64,000 nt of DNA, from NCBI RefSeq assembly GCF_014529625.1, contig NZ_CP076039.1, positions 1,922,001 through 1,986,000 of the forward strand, written 5' to 3'. This stretch comes from Candidatus Pelagisphaera phototrophica. Lineage in GTDB: Bacteria > Verrucomicrobiota > Verrucomicrobiia > Opitutales > Opitutaceae. The notes below the pieces were generated by a model. That model was not told the DNA's origin. It made no database searches and worked only from the letters and a program-made list of their open reading frames with translations. The translations under genes and the position numbers were made by a program. Shown in pieces: positions 53,577 through 61,907 of this stretch (the first letter of the stretch is position 1; every line of letters begins with the position of its first letter).

Positions 53577-53947
53577 AGCTTGCCCTTCTATTAATTTTTT
53601 TGATCGGGTTCGTCCTCTGGGGTCAGAAACAATCATTTCAGCGATTAGAAGAACTCGGTTTCCAAGCGTATCAAGGTTTAGGGTACAGCGGTGGTTTCGC
53701 CACCGGTGCGGGAGAAAGTCCAATATGGCTGTATTGGTTGAACCGTTCTGAAAACGCTCTTTTGGGCTTCTATTGAAATCCCCCTAAACACAAGGGCTGG
53801 AAGCTGATTGCTGGAGAATTAGGCGGTCTGAACGTCGAACGTGGTACGTCAAAGATGTTGATTTGCGTAAGCGACGGCAATGTTGCGTTCCTGTTGTTTG
53901 ATTCGCAAGCAGAGGAGCAAATCAAAATCAAGGACCCTATCGATTGA
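53543..53947 (+). pseudogene. Decayed small membrane protein with internal TGA
   Basis: One frame without a start reads ALELALLLIFLIGFVLWGQK, then LGFQAYQGLGYSGGFATGAG, LYWLNRSENALLGFY, TGA at 53774, then HKGWKLIAGELGGLNVERGT and a normal end at 53945. It would be a membrane-anchored protein of about 130 residues, family unknown. It overlaps the end of the dead flavoprotein. The missing start plus the in-frame stop suggest decay. Confidence 0.45.
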
Positions 53948-54023
53948 AGTACAGGTTTTTTCGCTGTCCGTCTAAGTCTTGCGTCTCTCCCGTTGCTCCT
54001 CTTTGATCTGTGAGTCGTTTGAA

Positions 54024-54395
54024 ATGAGTAAGATACGAGTACAAAAACTGGATCATGTGGCCTTGGATGTTGTGGACGTTGAGAAGGCCAAGACGTTCTA
54101 CAGCGATTTATTGGGTTTGCAGGAGATTCCCCGCCCAGAGAGTTTTGACTTTCCTGGCGTGTGGTACGATCTCGGAAATGTCGTTTTGCACATTGTCGGG
54201 CCGCGTGAACCTGAATTGGGAAAACACCACATAGCCTTTTTTGTGGAAGACGTGCATTCCTGTGCCGAAGCGGTTGAGGAGGCTGGCTTCCCTATGAAGT
54301 GGGACCCGTACAAGATTCTAGGTATCGATCGATTCTTTACAGCAGATCCGGAAGGGAACCGTATCGAGATTCAGGGTCCTGAGAAAGTGGACTGA
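54024..54395 (+). CDS. VOC-family (glyoxalase/dioxygenase fold) protein
   Basis: This 123-residue protein starts at ATG 54024 (MSKIRVQKLDHVALDVVDVE). It has the paired beta-alpha-beta-beta-beta units of the VOC fold: LDHVALDVVDVEKAKTFYSD, LGKHHIAFFVEDVHSCAEAV and FFTADPEGNRIEIQGPE. The His, His and Glu candidates for metal binding are all present. Substrate unknown. An in-frame ATG at 53979 is rejected because the extension has no homology. Confidence 0.8.
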   Translation: MSKIRVQKLDHVALDVVDVEKAKTFYSDLLGLQEIPRPESFDFPGVWYDLGNVVLHIVGPREPELGKHHIAFFVEDVHSCAEAVEEAGFPMKWDPYKILGIDRFFTADPEGNRIEIQGPEKVD

Positions 54396-54411
54396 GCTTC
54401 TCGTCCTGTTT

Positions 54412-55377
54412 TTAGGATATAAGGCTGTCGGATTTGATTTCGCGATTTTGTCCGTTAGCGTGATGGGCGTAGGTGAATCCTTTTTGGATGGAATAAGCCC
54501 CGGCACGGCCGGCTTTATCCATGGCGATGAAGCCTACTTGGATGGATTCCCAGTTCTCGAATTTCCTAGCGATACGCTTCACGATCTCTTTGCATGCTTC
54601 TTGTGGGGAACGACCGTGGCGAATGAGTTCCACAACCATGGCGCTTCCGGCATTCTCGATCACCGCCTCTCCCCATCCGGTGGCACAGGCGGCTCCGATG
54701 TCGTTGTCAACGTAAAGCCCGGCGCCGATTATGGGCGAATCGCCTACACGGCCGTGAAGTTTCATACCGGCGCCACTCGTTGTGCAAGACCCCGAAAGGT
54801 TACCTTCTGCATCCCTGGCGACCATTCCGATGGTGTCGTGGTTTTCTACATTAATTTCCGGCAGCTTGCCGTCCTGTTCGGCCTTTCGCTTTCTCCAATC
54901 TGCTAACGATTTTTCAGTCAGGAGGATTTCCTTTTTGAAGCCGTGCTTGAGGGCAAAATAGAGAGCCCCTTCGCCCACTAGCATCACGTGCTTAGTATCC
55001 TCCATCACTTTTCGGGCCACGGAAACGGGATTCTTAATATGCTGAAGAAAGGCGACAGAACCGCATCGCTGGCGGGAGTCCATGATGCAGGCGTCTAGGG
55101 TCACATGCCCCTCCTCGTCGGGGAAGCCGCCGATTCCTACCGTTCCCACATTTGGGTCGTTCTCAATCACGTTGACCCCTCTCTCGACGCAGTCCAGTAC
55201 GCTGCCGCCTGATTGCAGTACTTCGAAGGCACGGTCGTTGGCTCGAATTCCGGTTCTCCAAGTGGAGAGGATGACGGGGCCTTTAACGGTTTTCGTTTGA
55301 GCAAGTGACTTTAGAGTGCCGAATCCGGTGAAAGATCCGAGAGCTGAAAGAGTAAGAAAGCGTCTTCGTGTGTTCAT
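54412..55377 (-). CDS. Tat-exported aspartylglucosaminidase-type hydrolase
   Basis: This 321-residue protein has a Tat-type signal (RRRFLTLSALGSFTGFG). The body is an N-terminal-nucleophile hydrolase of the glycosylasparaginase family. NHDTIGMVARDAEGNLSGSC carries the autocatalytic cleavage site with Thr in HDTIG. Other family parts are GRVGDSPIIGAGLYVDNDIG and AACATGWGEAVI. It cleaves the amide bond between GlcNAc and asparagine or removes beta-aspartyl residues. Export suggests use of glycoproteins from the environment. The gene is convergent with the VOC gene. Confidence 0.88.
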   Translation of the reverse strand: MNTRRRFLTLSALGSFTGFGTLKSLAQTKTVKGPVILSTWRTGIRANDRAFEVLQSGGSVLDCVERGVNVIENDPNVGTVGIGGFPDEEGHVTLDACIMDSRQRCGSVAFLQHIKNPVSVARKVMEDTKHVMLVGEGALYFALKHGFKKEILLTEKSLADWRKRKAEQDGKLPEINVENHDTIGMVARDAEGNLSGSCTTSGAGMKLHGRVGDSPIIGAGLYVDNDIGAACATGWGEAVIENAGSAMVVELIRHGRSPQEACKEIVKRIARKFENWESIQVGFIAMDKAGRAGAYSIQKGFTYAHHANGQNREIKSDSLIS

Positions 55378-55617
55378 GTTTGGGTGGGTCCACTAATTAG
55401 ATCACTATGAAGGTTTAGTATCAAGGTGAAGTCTCGGTTTTGAATCCCAAATGCGGGATCAGCTTTTGGCAGTAATTTCGTTTTTGCGTCGCGGTACATG
55501 GTAATTGCTGAAGAGAAATGTCATACGAACGAAATCGGGTTCACCGTTTTCTGCTTTACCTCGCAGGTATAGTTCCAGATCGTCTTGTTTTATTCTTAAA
55601 GGAACTGATACGATACT

Positions 55618-55899
55618 ATGGCAAAAGCAAGCGCCCGACACATACTAGTAGCAACGGAAACAGAGTGTGATGCTCTCAAAACTCAAATTGACGGAGGTTC
55701 GTCGTTTGCCGATTTGGCTCAGCAGCACTCCCAGTGCCCATCGGGTAAAAGCGGCGGTGATTTGGGTGAATTCGGTCCCGGTATGATGGTGAAAGAATTT
55801 GACGAGGTCGTCTTTTCGGCGCAGGTTGGCGAAGTGCAGGGCCCAGTTAAAACCCAATTTGGATACCATCTTCTCGAGATTACCAGCCGCGAGGACTGA
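55618..55899 (+). CDS. Parvulin-type peptidyl-prolyl cis-trans isomerase
   Basis: This 93-residue, single-domain parvulin has the same length as E. coli PpiC. It reads MAKASARHILVATETECDAL, FADLAQQHSQCPSGKSGGDL, GEFGPGMMVKEFDEVVFSAQ and VKTQFGYHLLEITSRED. It has no signal, so it acts in the cytoplasm. After it, two hairpins (AATTGAA/TTCAATT at about 55928-55957 and GCGAGT/ACTCGC at about 55962-55982) separate it from the convergent kinase gene and may stop transcription from both sides. Confidence 0.9.
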   Translation: MAKASARHILVATETECDALKTQIDGGSSFADLAQQHSQCPSGKSGGDLGEFGPGMMVKEFDEVVFSAQVGEVQGPVKTQFGYHLLEITSRED

Positions 55900-55985
55900 A
55901 GCGGGTCCAGTGAGCGTAAAGGCACTTAATTGAAGCTATACCGTTTAGGTTTCAATTTAGGGCGAGTAGAATGGCCACTCGCGTG

Positions 55986-56645
55986 TCACAGCGTGACGAT
56001 ACAAGGATTTGAGTAGTCGTCGTTGTCGATTATGAGGTCAGCTTGGTCCCTTGGTTTGTGTCTTTTGGCGTACTCTGCCTGCCCGGGGAGGTAGCGACGC
56101 TCGTATTTCTCTAATGTGGCTGCCTCTCCACCCAGTCGCTTGCGGTCTCTTGATAGTGCGCGATCAATAATCGTCTCTGTAGAGGTATCGACGTAGACTC
56201 TAAAGTCGAAGTGGGGATTGAGGACATCGCAAAACAGCATAACCCCTTCGAATATGAGAATCGTATCCGGTGATGCTTGAAGGCGTTCAACTTGAGTTTC
56301 TTGATTGGCGACAAAGTCGTATTGAGATTCTCGGTATAAGAGATTTCCCTTTGGACCGAGAGGTTGTAGCAGTTGCTCGATGACTGCATGTTTGTTGAAC
56401 GAGTCCTCGAGGTATCCTATTGGGCAGAATTTTCCTGTCCTATAGCGTAAGTCTGGAGGATTGTGGAATCCATCAATGGAAGCTCGAATGACAGATTTGT
56501 TACTAAGTCTAATGAAATCGGCCAGTTGGTCGGAAACAGTTGTTTTTCCGGAAGCGCTGGGCCCATCGATACCCACTCTTATTGGATGAGGCCTCTGGAT
56601 AGAATTAATACTGGAAGTTATTTCCTCGATTATCTTCTGAATCAT
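55986..56645 (-). CDS. Uridine-kinase-like P-loop kinase
   Basis: This 219-residue NMP-kinase-fold protein has Walker A in VGIDGPSASGKTTVSDQLAD, then IRASIDGFHNPPDLRYRTGK, ILIFEGVMLFCDVLNPHFDF and RVYVDTSTETIIDRALSRDR. It is like uridine kinase or nicotinate-type nucleoside kinases with the lid region RYLPGQAEYAKRH. Its ATG overlaps the recD stop in ATGA, so it is translated with recD. A nucleoside kinase in a recCBD operon is unusual; a shared function is not evident. Confidence 0.8.
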   Translation of the reverse strand: MIQKIIEEITSSINSIQRPHPIRVGIDGPSASGKTTVSDQLADFIRLSNKSVIRASIDGFHNPPDLRYRTGKFCPIGYLEDSFNKHAVIEQLLQPLGPKGNLLYRESQYDFVANQETQVERLQASPDTILIFEGVMLFCDVLNPHFDFRVYVDTSTETIIDRALSRDRKRLGGEAATLEKYERRYLPGQAEYAKRHKPRDQADLIIDNDDYSNPCIVTL

Positions 56646-58417
56646 GTTTCAATAGAAGCGTTTACTTCGAGGATTTGTTCTTCCAATCGAGTTGCGCGTT
56701 TTACGGATCGCTGTATTCCTGATTTTAAGAAGTCAATGTCACCGAAAAGGATTAACTCTTCTTTTGCCCTGCTCGCACAGGTATAGATCAATTCTTTGGA
56801 TACAAATTCATTTTCTTCGGGTGAGAATATTCCAACGACCTTGTCAAATTCTGATCCTTGGCTCTTGTGGATGGTGAGACTGTAGGCGAGATCGTTTTTG
56901 GGAAGCCAGTTCAGGCGTACTCGCTTTAGATTTTCTTCAAGGTCGTTAAACCAGGCAAATAGTTCCCCGGTTTTGGGATCTGGCCAGACGATTCCCATAT
57001 CACCGTTGAAGAGTTCGAGGTCGTAGTTGTTCTCGAGGATAATCAAGGGCATGCCTTGATAGAAGGATCCGAGATCTGCATCGTGGGTTCGCCTAACCCG
57101 CGCGTCGACCAATTTATTTAGGGACCAAACCCCAAAGTCACCGCGATTGAAAGGGGTTAGGGCTATAAAATTGGAAATTGATTGGAAAGCAGTCTCAAGG
57201 CTATGAGCCTGAAGGCGCTTTTGGTGGGCTTCCACCATCAGATCGAGGATCGGCGGGATGGATTGGCGAGAAGACTTTTCTATCGCTTGAAATACAAAGT
57301 CATTTTTTTGAACTTGAAGTAGACTTTCAAGTTCTGGGACATCCCCCGCTCTGCAAATCTCGCAGAATCGGAAAATCGAACTCTCCTCTGTAAACCGATA
57401 GGTCTTCTTTAAGGTGGTTGATTTTCCAAATAGGGGGCTTTTGGGGTCGAGGGCCGAGCGGGTCATGTCGCCGAAGACAGAGCCCACCTCCACAGAAGTT
57501 AATTGATGGTGATCTCCTAGGAAAACAATAGAGGAAGTGCGGGGTACCGCATCCAAGAGCTTTTGCATTAGGGGCAAGTCGATCATCGAAGTTTCGTCGA
57601 CGACGATGACGTCGTACTCGATTGGCATCTGGCGGTTGCGACGGAAAGTTACTCGATTGGGAAGACCCTGTAGCAAGCGGTGAACCGTCATGCATGGAAT
57701 ATCGAGCAGTTGTTGGATGATGGCATCATTTAGATTTAAGTGGGCCATTCCGTTACGGATGGATTCGGAAAGACGGGCGGCGGCTTTCCCCGTGGGCGCG
57801 ACCGCGGTGATGCGTAATGGGTTTTCTCCTTCGTGTGAAAGGATCGCTTGGGTTAGGTATCCCAGTACGGTTGTCGTTTTTCCGGTTCCGGGACCGCCCG
57901 ATATAATGTAGATCTGGTTTTTGAGGGCTTGAACCACTGCGACCTGTTGGAGGTCTTCCGGATTAGTCGATTCCTGTTTTTCGGGGGGAAAGCTTTTCGG
58001 GGATTGAATAGATTCGGGGGCCGTCTTTTCGACAAGAGAGCGAGCAAGGGTCTCCTCGTATTCGTAGTACTTTCTTAAATACAGTGCTGAACGACGGGCG
58101 ATCACTAAAGGAAATCCTTCAGATTCTTTACCGATGCAAGTACTCGATTGAACGATTCGCTCCCATTCCCCGAGATTAGGCCATACGTAGTCCATACCAT
58201 TCAACAAAAGAGAGGGTAGAGCTTCGCTGGAGGATAGGTCCAAGAAGGAGTGGCCTTCTCGAGTAGCGGCGTTGCAAAGGGCAGCTGTCCCAAGAATAAG
58301 GGGGCTCTCTTCTTTGTAGGTATCAGCGAGGAATTGAACAAAAATCCTGTCTGCCGCAGTAAAGGGGTCGGAGCGCAGGGCTCGCTTAAGGGACTCGATG
58401 TTGGTTTCCTCTTTCAT
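56642..58417 (-). CDS. recD: Exodeoxyribonuclease V alpha subunit
   Basis: This 591-residue 5'-3' helicase subunit has Walker A at about residue 172 (IYIISGGPGTGKTTTVLGYL). Further motifs are ITAVAPTGKAAARLSESIRN, VIVVDETSMIDLPLMQKLLD, IVFLGDHHQLTSVEVGSVFG and YSLTIHKSQGSEFDKVVGIF. All are SF1B RecD motifs. It forms the RecBCD nuclease with the two upstream genes. The start overlaps the recB stop by four bases (ATGA). Confidence 0.94.
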   Translation of the reverse strand: MKEETNIESLKRALRSDPFTAADRIFVQFLADTYKEESPLILGTAALCNAATREGHSFLDLSSSEALPSLLLNGMDYVWPNLGEWERIVQSSTCIGKESEGFPLVIARRSALYLRKYYEYEETLARSLVEKTAPESIQSPKSFPPEKQESTNPEDLQQVAVVQALKNQIYIISGGPGTGKTTTVLGYLTQAILSHEGENPLRITAVAPTGKAAARLSESIRNGMAHLNLNDAIIQQLLDIPCMTVHRLLQGLPNRVTFRRNRQMPIEYDVIVVDETSMIDLPLMQKLLDAVPRTSSIVFLGDHHQLTSVEVGSVFGDMTRSALDPKSPLFGKSTTLKKTYRFTEESSIFRFCEICRAGDVPELESLLQVQKNDFVFQAIEKSSRQSIPPILDLMVEAHQKRLQAHSLETAFQSISNFIALTPFNRGDFGVWSLNKLVDARVRRTHDADLGSFYQGMPLIILENNYDLELFNGDMGIVWPDPKTGELFAWFNDLEENLKRVRLNWLPKNDLAYSLTIHKSQGSEFDKVVGIFSPEENEFVSKELIYTCASRAKEELILFGDIDFLKSGIQRSVKRATRLEEQILEVNASIET

Positions 58418-61400
58418 CGGCCAATTGCTTTGTCTAGCGCTTCCAGTAACGGCTGAATGGGACGATCGTAAAAGATGCCACTATCATCATGTTCGTTAAT
58501 TCCTCGTATGAAGAGGTAAAATACGCCTCCAAATGAATCGTAAAAGTCTTTATTTGGGAACCGGGTTTCAATATATCTTTTCAATGCAACGCAATAGAGG
58601 CAGTATTGCAGGTAGTAGTCGTGCTGGAACATAGCGTGCTCGAGTGCACTCTGACTATAAGATTCGACGCGGTTTCCAAGGTGGTTGGTCTTCCAGTCTA
58701 TTAGGAATAGTTTCCCGTTGTGTTCGAATACTAAGTCGATGAACCCTCTAAGCATCGAAGCCCGAACGTTCGTTTGCTTGAGCATCAGGGTGTCTATCCA
58801 CGTTCGAGGTATCCCGGGAGTCGGGTTGCTTTCAAAGGCCTTTTGAATTTTACGAAGCGTGTCATTGGAAGTAGGATAGGCGAACTCCATTTCAGGAACA
58901 CGCTGAACAGAAGCGATTTGGTCGAGGGTGATTACACCGTCGAGCAGTTTTGACAATAGTTGGTGGATCGAATGTGAAACGATACGTTTGTATTCAGGAT
59001 AGCCATAGCGAAGTCGGTTAAAACTTTGTTGAACGCGGTCGCTAATAGAATCGGGTTTTTGAAAATCAATTTCCTCGAGGATAGAGTGGAAAAGGTTCCC
59101 AGTGTGCACTCCCTTGGGCAGGTTAAAGATAGTGGGTCCGTCGGGTTCAGGATTTGTATCTTCGATCAAGTCGATAGCCTGGACATCCTCTCTGATCTCG
59201 ATCTCATCGTTGCCTACTTCTTCTATTGCGAGATCGCTTGTGTGGGTCATTCGAGTAATCGTAGAGAAACTGAGTATTCGCTCTGCAGTTGGTATCGAAC
59301 TATGATTGATGGGAAGGGCGTTGGGTGTGAACCCCTGATTCTCAGAATTGTGAAACAGGCTTATGGATAAATCTTCCCCTTCCGTTAAAGGTCGAGGGTT
59401 TACTTCGATACAACTCGAACCGAACTCCTGGATACGTTTCAGTAGTGACGGCGAGATATTCTTTTGACTGTGCAAAGTGACTGATTTCTCGTTTCCCAGA
59501 ATTAATTGACAGAATGATGAAGGTCGAGGGTTTTGCCTAGGGGCGCTTTCTTCAGGCGCGAGATAAATGCGGCACTCATCAGTCGCCCGAGTTAGGGCTA
59601 CGTAGATTAGACGCAGGTGCTCTGCGTATTCCTCATTTTCAGCTCTATCTAGAGCATCGGAGTTCTTTTCGGGTGCAAGATCGATGACCAGCCTTTGATG
59701 CTGACCAGAAGTATGGTAAAGGGCATGTTCCCGCTTTGCCTTAGGGCGGAGCAAGGAGAGGAACGGGCAGATTACAATGGGAAATTGGAGACCTTTGCTT
59801 TTGTGGATAGTGACTATTTGAGGCTTGCCTTCATCAGATATAAGTCGCGTTTGCCAATCCTCTTGGTTGGATACACTTTCGTCTTTCTTACCGAGCAGCC
59901 ATGCGTAGAGGTGCTTGGGAGTTGACAAACGGGTAAGAGCCTCGCTTTGCAACAGTTCGCTGAGTTGGCATAGATTCGCGTACTGCCTATCTCCATTCAA
60001 TCGACCCAGCATCCGCTCATTTGCTCGGGTCAAATTTAGTAGTCGATGAAAGGCGGAATCAAAATTGGAGGAACGCCATTCACGGGACCATTCATGCAGA
60101 TAGCCTACGATTTCCTGCGATTTTTCGTCGAAGTTCGGGTCGAGCAAATCGTGCCAATGGTATCCACCGATTGGTGTTAGGAGAAGGGCGCGTATCGTAC
60201 TGCGCCTAGAAGGATGTGAAAGGGTTTCCAGTAATTGGAGCATGAGATCCAATTCCTTCGTTTCGAAGACACTCCGTTCTGCCCGTAGGACAGAGTCGAT
60301 TCCTCTTATCGCTAGCTGCTTTAGAAGGGTATCGGCTTCTCTATTAGTCCCGACCAGGAAGGCTACGTCTCCTAGCTTGAGGCGCGGATGGTCAATCGCT
60401 CGTTGGGCGAGGTCTTTGGCTGCATTAGATGCGAGGAGATTTATCGCGACCTTCTGAACGAGGGGGTTTGGTTTATCGAGACCGATCGCCTCAATTTGCA
60501 GTGGAATGTTTGTACTCGATGAACGGGCTGGCGAGGCGGGCTGGAACTGGATCTTTTCAAAAGCGAAACCGTCGGGGGATTCGCTGAACAGAACATTGAC
60601 TGCTTGTACGAGTTTTGGTGAAGAGCGAAAATTCTCCGACAATTGAATACGCTGAAGCGACTTGGATTCGGTGGCGTTAAAGTATGAAAATATATCAGCT
60701 CCCCGAAAGCGATATATTGCCTGTTTGGGATCTCCTATGAAAAAGAGATATTTGGAGCCGTCTCCGAAAAGTCGTTCTATGATATTGTACTGAGTAGGGT
60801 CGGTGTCCTGAAATTCGTCCACGAGCGCGGCATCAAATTGTCCGTTGATTGCTTGTACAACGGCATCTCCTTGATCATCATTCAGGGCTCGATTGAGAAT
60901 ATGGAGAAGGTCGTTGAATGAGACTACGTTACGACGCTCCTTCTCGGCACGGAGATTATCGAAGAGCCAGTCTCGGTAGCGAGAAACGAGAACTGTGAAA
61001 ATTTGGTCGGTTTCACTCAGAAGATTGTCGACATGCTTGGAAAATGGGGGGGGCTCTAGGTGTTCGGCAGACTTTTTGAGAGAAGAACTCCAGTTAGCGG
61101 TCTTGAGTTCGCTAAGAAGTTCCAGATCACTTAGGAGAGCGAAGCGGCGATTACGGAGGGCTTCGAGTGCATTGATACCAGTTTGAGCAGAGAGGCGCTT
61201 GTAGAACTTTCCGCCTTTCTTTAGGTGATTAAGGAATGTATCCACAGATTTCAGAAGTGGAGTGATAGAATCGAGTAAAACATCAAAGAGCACTCCGAGC
61301 TGATCAACGTGAGCTTCGGTCGGCTTCGGTTCGAGTAGTGCGTATGGGTGGGAAGCGCATTCCTTAGCGATCGTGTTGAGGCGCTTTTTGTAGGCAGTCG

Positions 61401-61905
61401 TTTGGATGTAAAATGCACTTAGTAAGGGCGATTTCTCCAAAATATTGATCCGAACATATTCGTCCTGAAGTCGTTCGATTAGCTCTTCATCTACGGGCTC
61501 CAGATTGGCATCGAAGGCTATGTCTGATTCAAGGGAAACGAAATCGAGCGAGCGCTTGCAGAAGCCGTGAATCGTCGAAATCGAAGCATCGTCAAAAATT
61601 TCGAGACTGTGGCGTAGGCGATTTCTAGCGACATTGGGTTCAATACCCTGCTTTTCTATTAGGTCTTTTAGTGCCAGATCTCCGATCTCTCCGGAGTCGA
61701 GCTGGGAGATGGAATCGTGGAGCAGTTCCCTTATGCGGGAAATGAGCTCCTCAGTCGCTGCTTGGGTGAAAGTAATTGCCAGTATCCGGTCTATGGGAAT
61801 CCCTTTCTCCACAATGAGTTTCAATACGATGCGGCAAAGTGTATAGGTCTTCCCAGTGCCGGCGCTTGCTTCGATAATGGAAACCCCTTTTTCAATGGAG
61901 AACAT
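58414..61905 (-). CDS. recB: Exodeoxyribonuclease V beta subunit
   Basis: This 1163-residue UvrD-type helicase plus nuclease has Walker A in IIEASAGTGKTYTLCRIVLK (residues 10-29). Further helicase motifs are DEFQDTDPTQYNIIERLFGD, FIGDPKQAIYRFRGADIF and IVTIHKSKGLQFPIVICPFL. The C-terminal RecB nuclease has GFIDLVFEHNGKLFLIDWKT with the D-x(n)-D-W-K active site. Length is close to the E. coli protein (1180). It lies two bases after recC, so the genes are coupled. The complex repairs double-strand breaks and degrades foreign linear DNA. Confidence 0.95.
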   Translation of the reverse strand: MFSIEKGVSIIEASAGTGKTYTLCRIVLKLIVEKGIPIDRILAITFTQAATEELISRIRELLHDSISQLDSGEIGDLALKDLIEKQGIEPNVARNRLRHSLEIFDDASISTIHGFCKRSLDFVSLESDIAFDANLEPVDEELIERLQDEYVRINILEKSPLLSAFYIQTTAYKKRLNTIAKECASHPYALLEPKPTEAHVDQLGVLFDVLLDSITPLLKSVDTFLNHLKKGGKFYKRLSAQTGINALEALRNRRFALLSDLELLSELKTANWSSSLKKSAEHLEPPPFSKHVDNLLSETDQIFTVLVSRYRDWLFDNLRAEKERRNVVSFNDLLHILNRALNDDQGDAVVQAINGQFDAALVDEFQDTDPTQYNIIERLFGDGSKYLFFIGDPKQAIYRFRGADIFSYFNATESKSLQRIQLSENFRSSPKLVQAVNVLFSESPDGFAFEKIQFQPASPARSSSTNIPLQIEAIGLDKPNPLVQKVAINLLASNAAKDLAQRAIDHPRLKLGDVAFLVGTNREADTLLKQLAIRGIDSVLRAERSVFETKELDLMLQLLETLSHPSRRSTIRALLLTPIGGYHWHDLLDPNFDEKSQEIVGYLHEWSREWRSSNFDSAFHRLLNLTRANERMLGRLNGDRQYANLCQLSELLQSEALTRLSTPKHLYAWLLGKKDESVSNQEDWQTRLISDEGKPQIVTIHKSKGLQFPIVICPFLSLLRPKAKREHALYHTSGQHQRLVIDLAPEKNSDALDRAENEEYAEHLRLIYVALTRATDECRIYLAPEESAPRQNPRPSSFCQLILGNEKSVTLHSQKNISPSLLKRIQEFGSSCIEVNPRPLTEGEDLSISLFHNSENQGFTPNALPINHSSIPTAERILSFSTITRMTHTSDLAIEEVGNDEIEIREDVQAIDLIEDTNPEPDGPTIFNLPKGVHTGNLFHSILEEIDFQKPDSISDRVQQSFNRLRYGYPEYKRIVSHSIHQLLSKLLDGVITLDQIASVQRVPEMEFAYPTSNDTLRKIQKAFESNPTPGIPRTWIDTLMLKQTNVRASMLRGFIDLVFEHNGKLFLIDWKTNHLGNRVESYSQSALEHAMFQHDYYLQYCLYCVALKRYIETRFPNKDFYDSFGGVFYLFIRGINEHDDSGIFYDRPIQPLLEALDKAIGR

Positions 61906-61907
61906 GA

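Noticed and set aside
53774-53776. In-frame TGA as a selenocysteine codon
   Set aside because: The frame has no start, no SECIS-like hairpin is evident right after it, and the neighbour gene is dead; decay is simpler.
55459-55641. 60-residue minus-strand frame overlapping the parvulin start
   Set aside because: It overlaps a clear gene head, has no ribosome site and matches no family.
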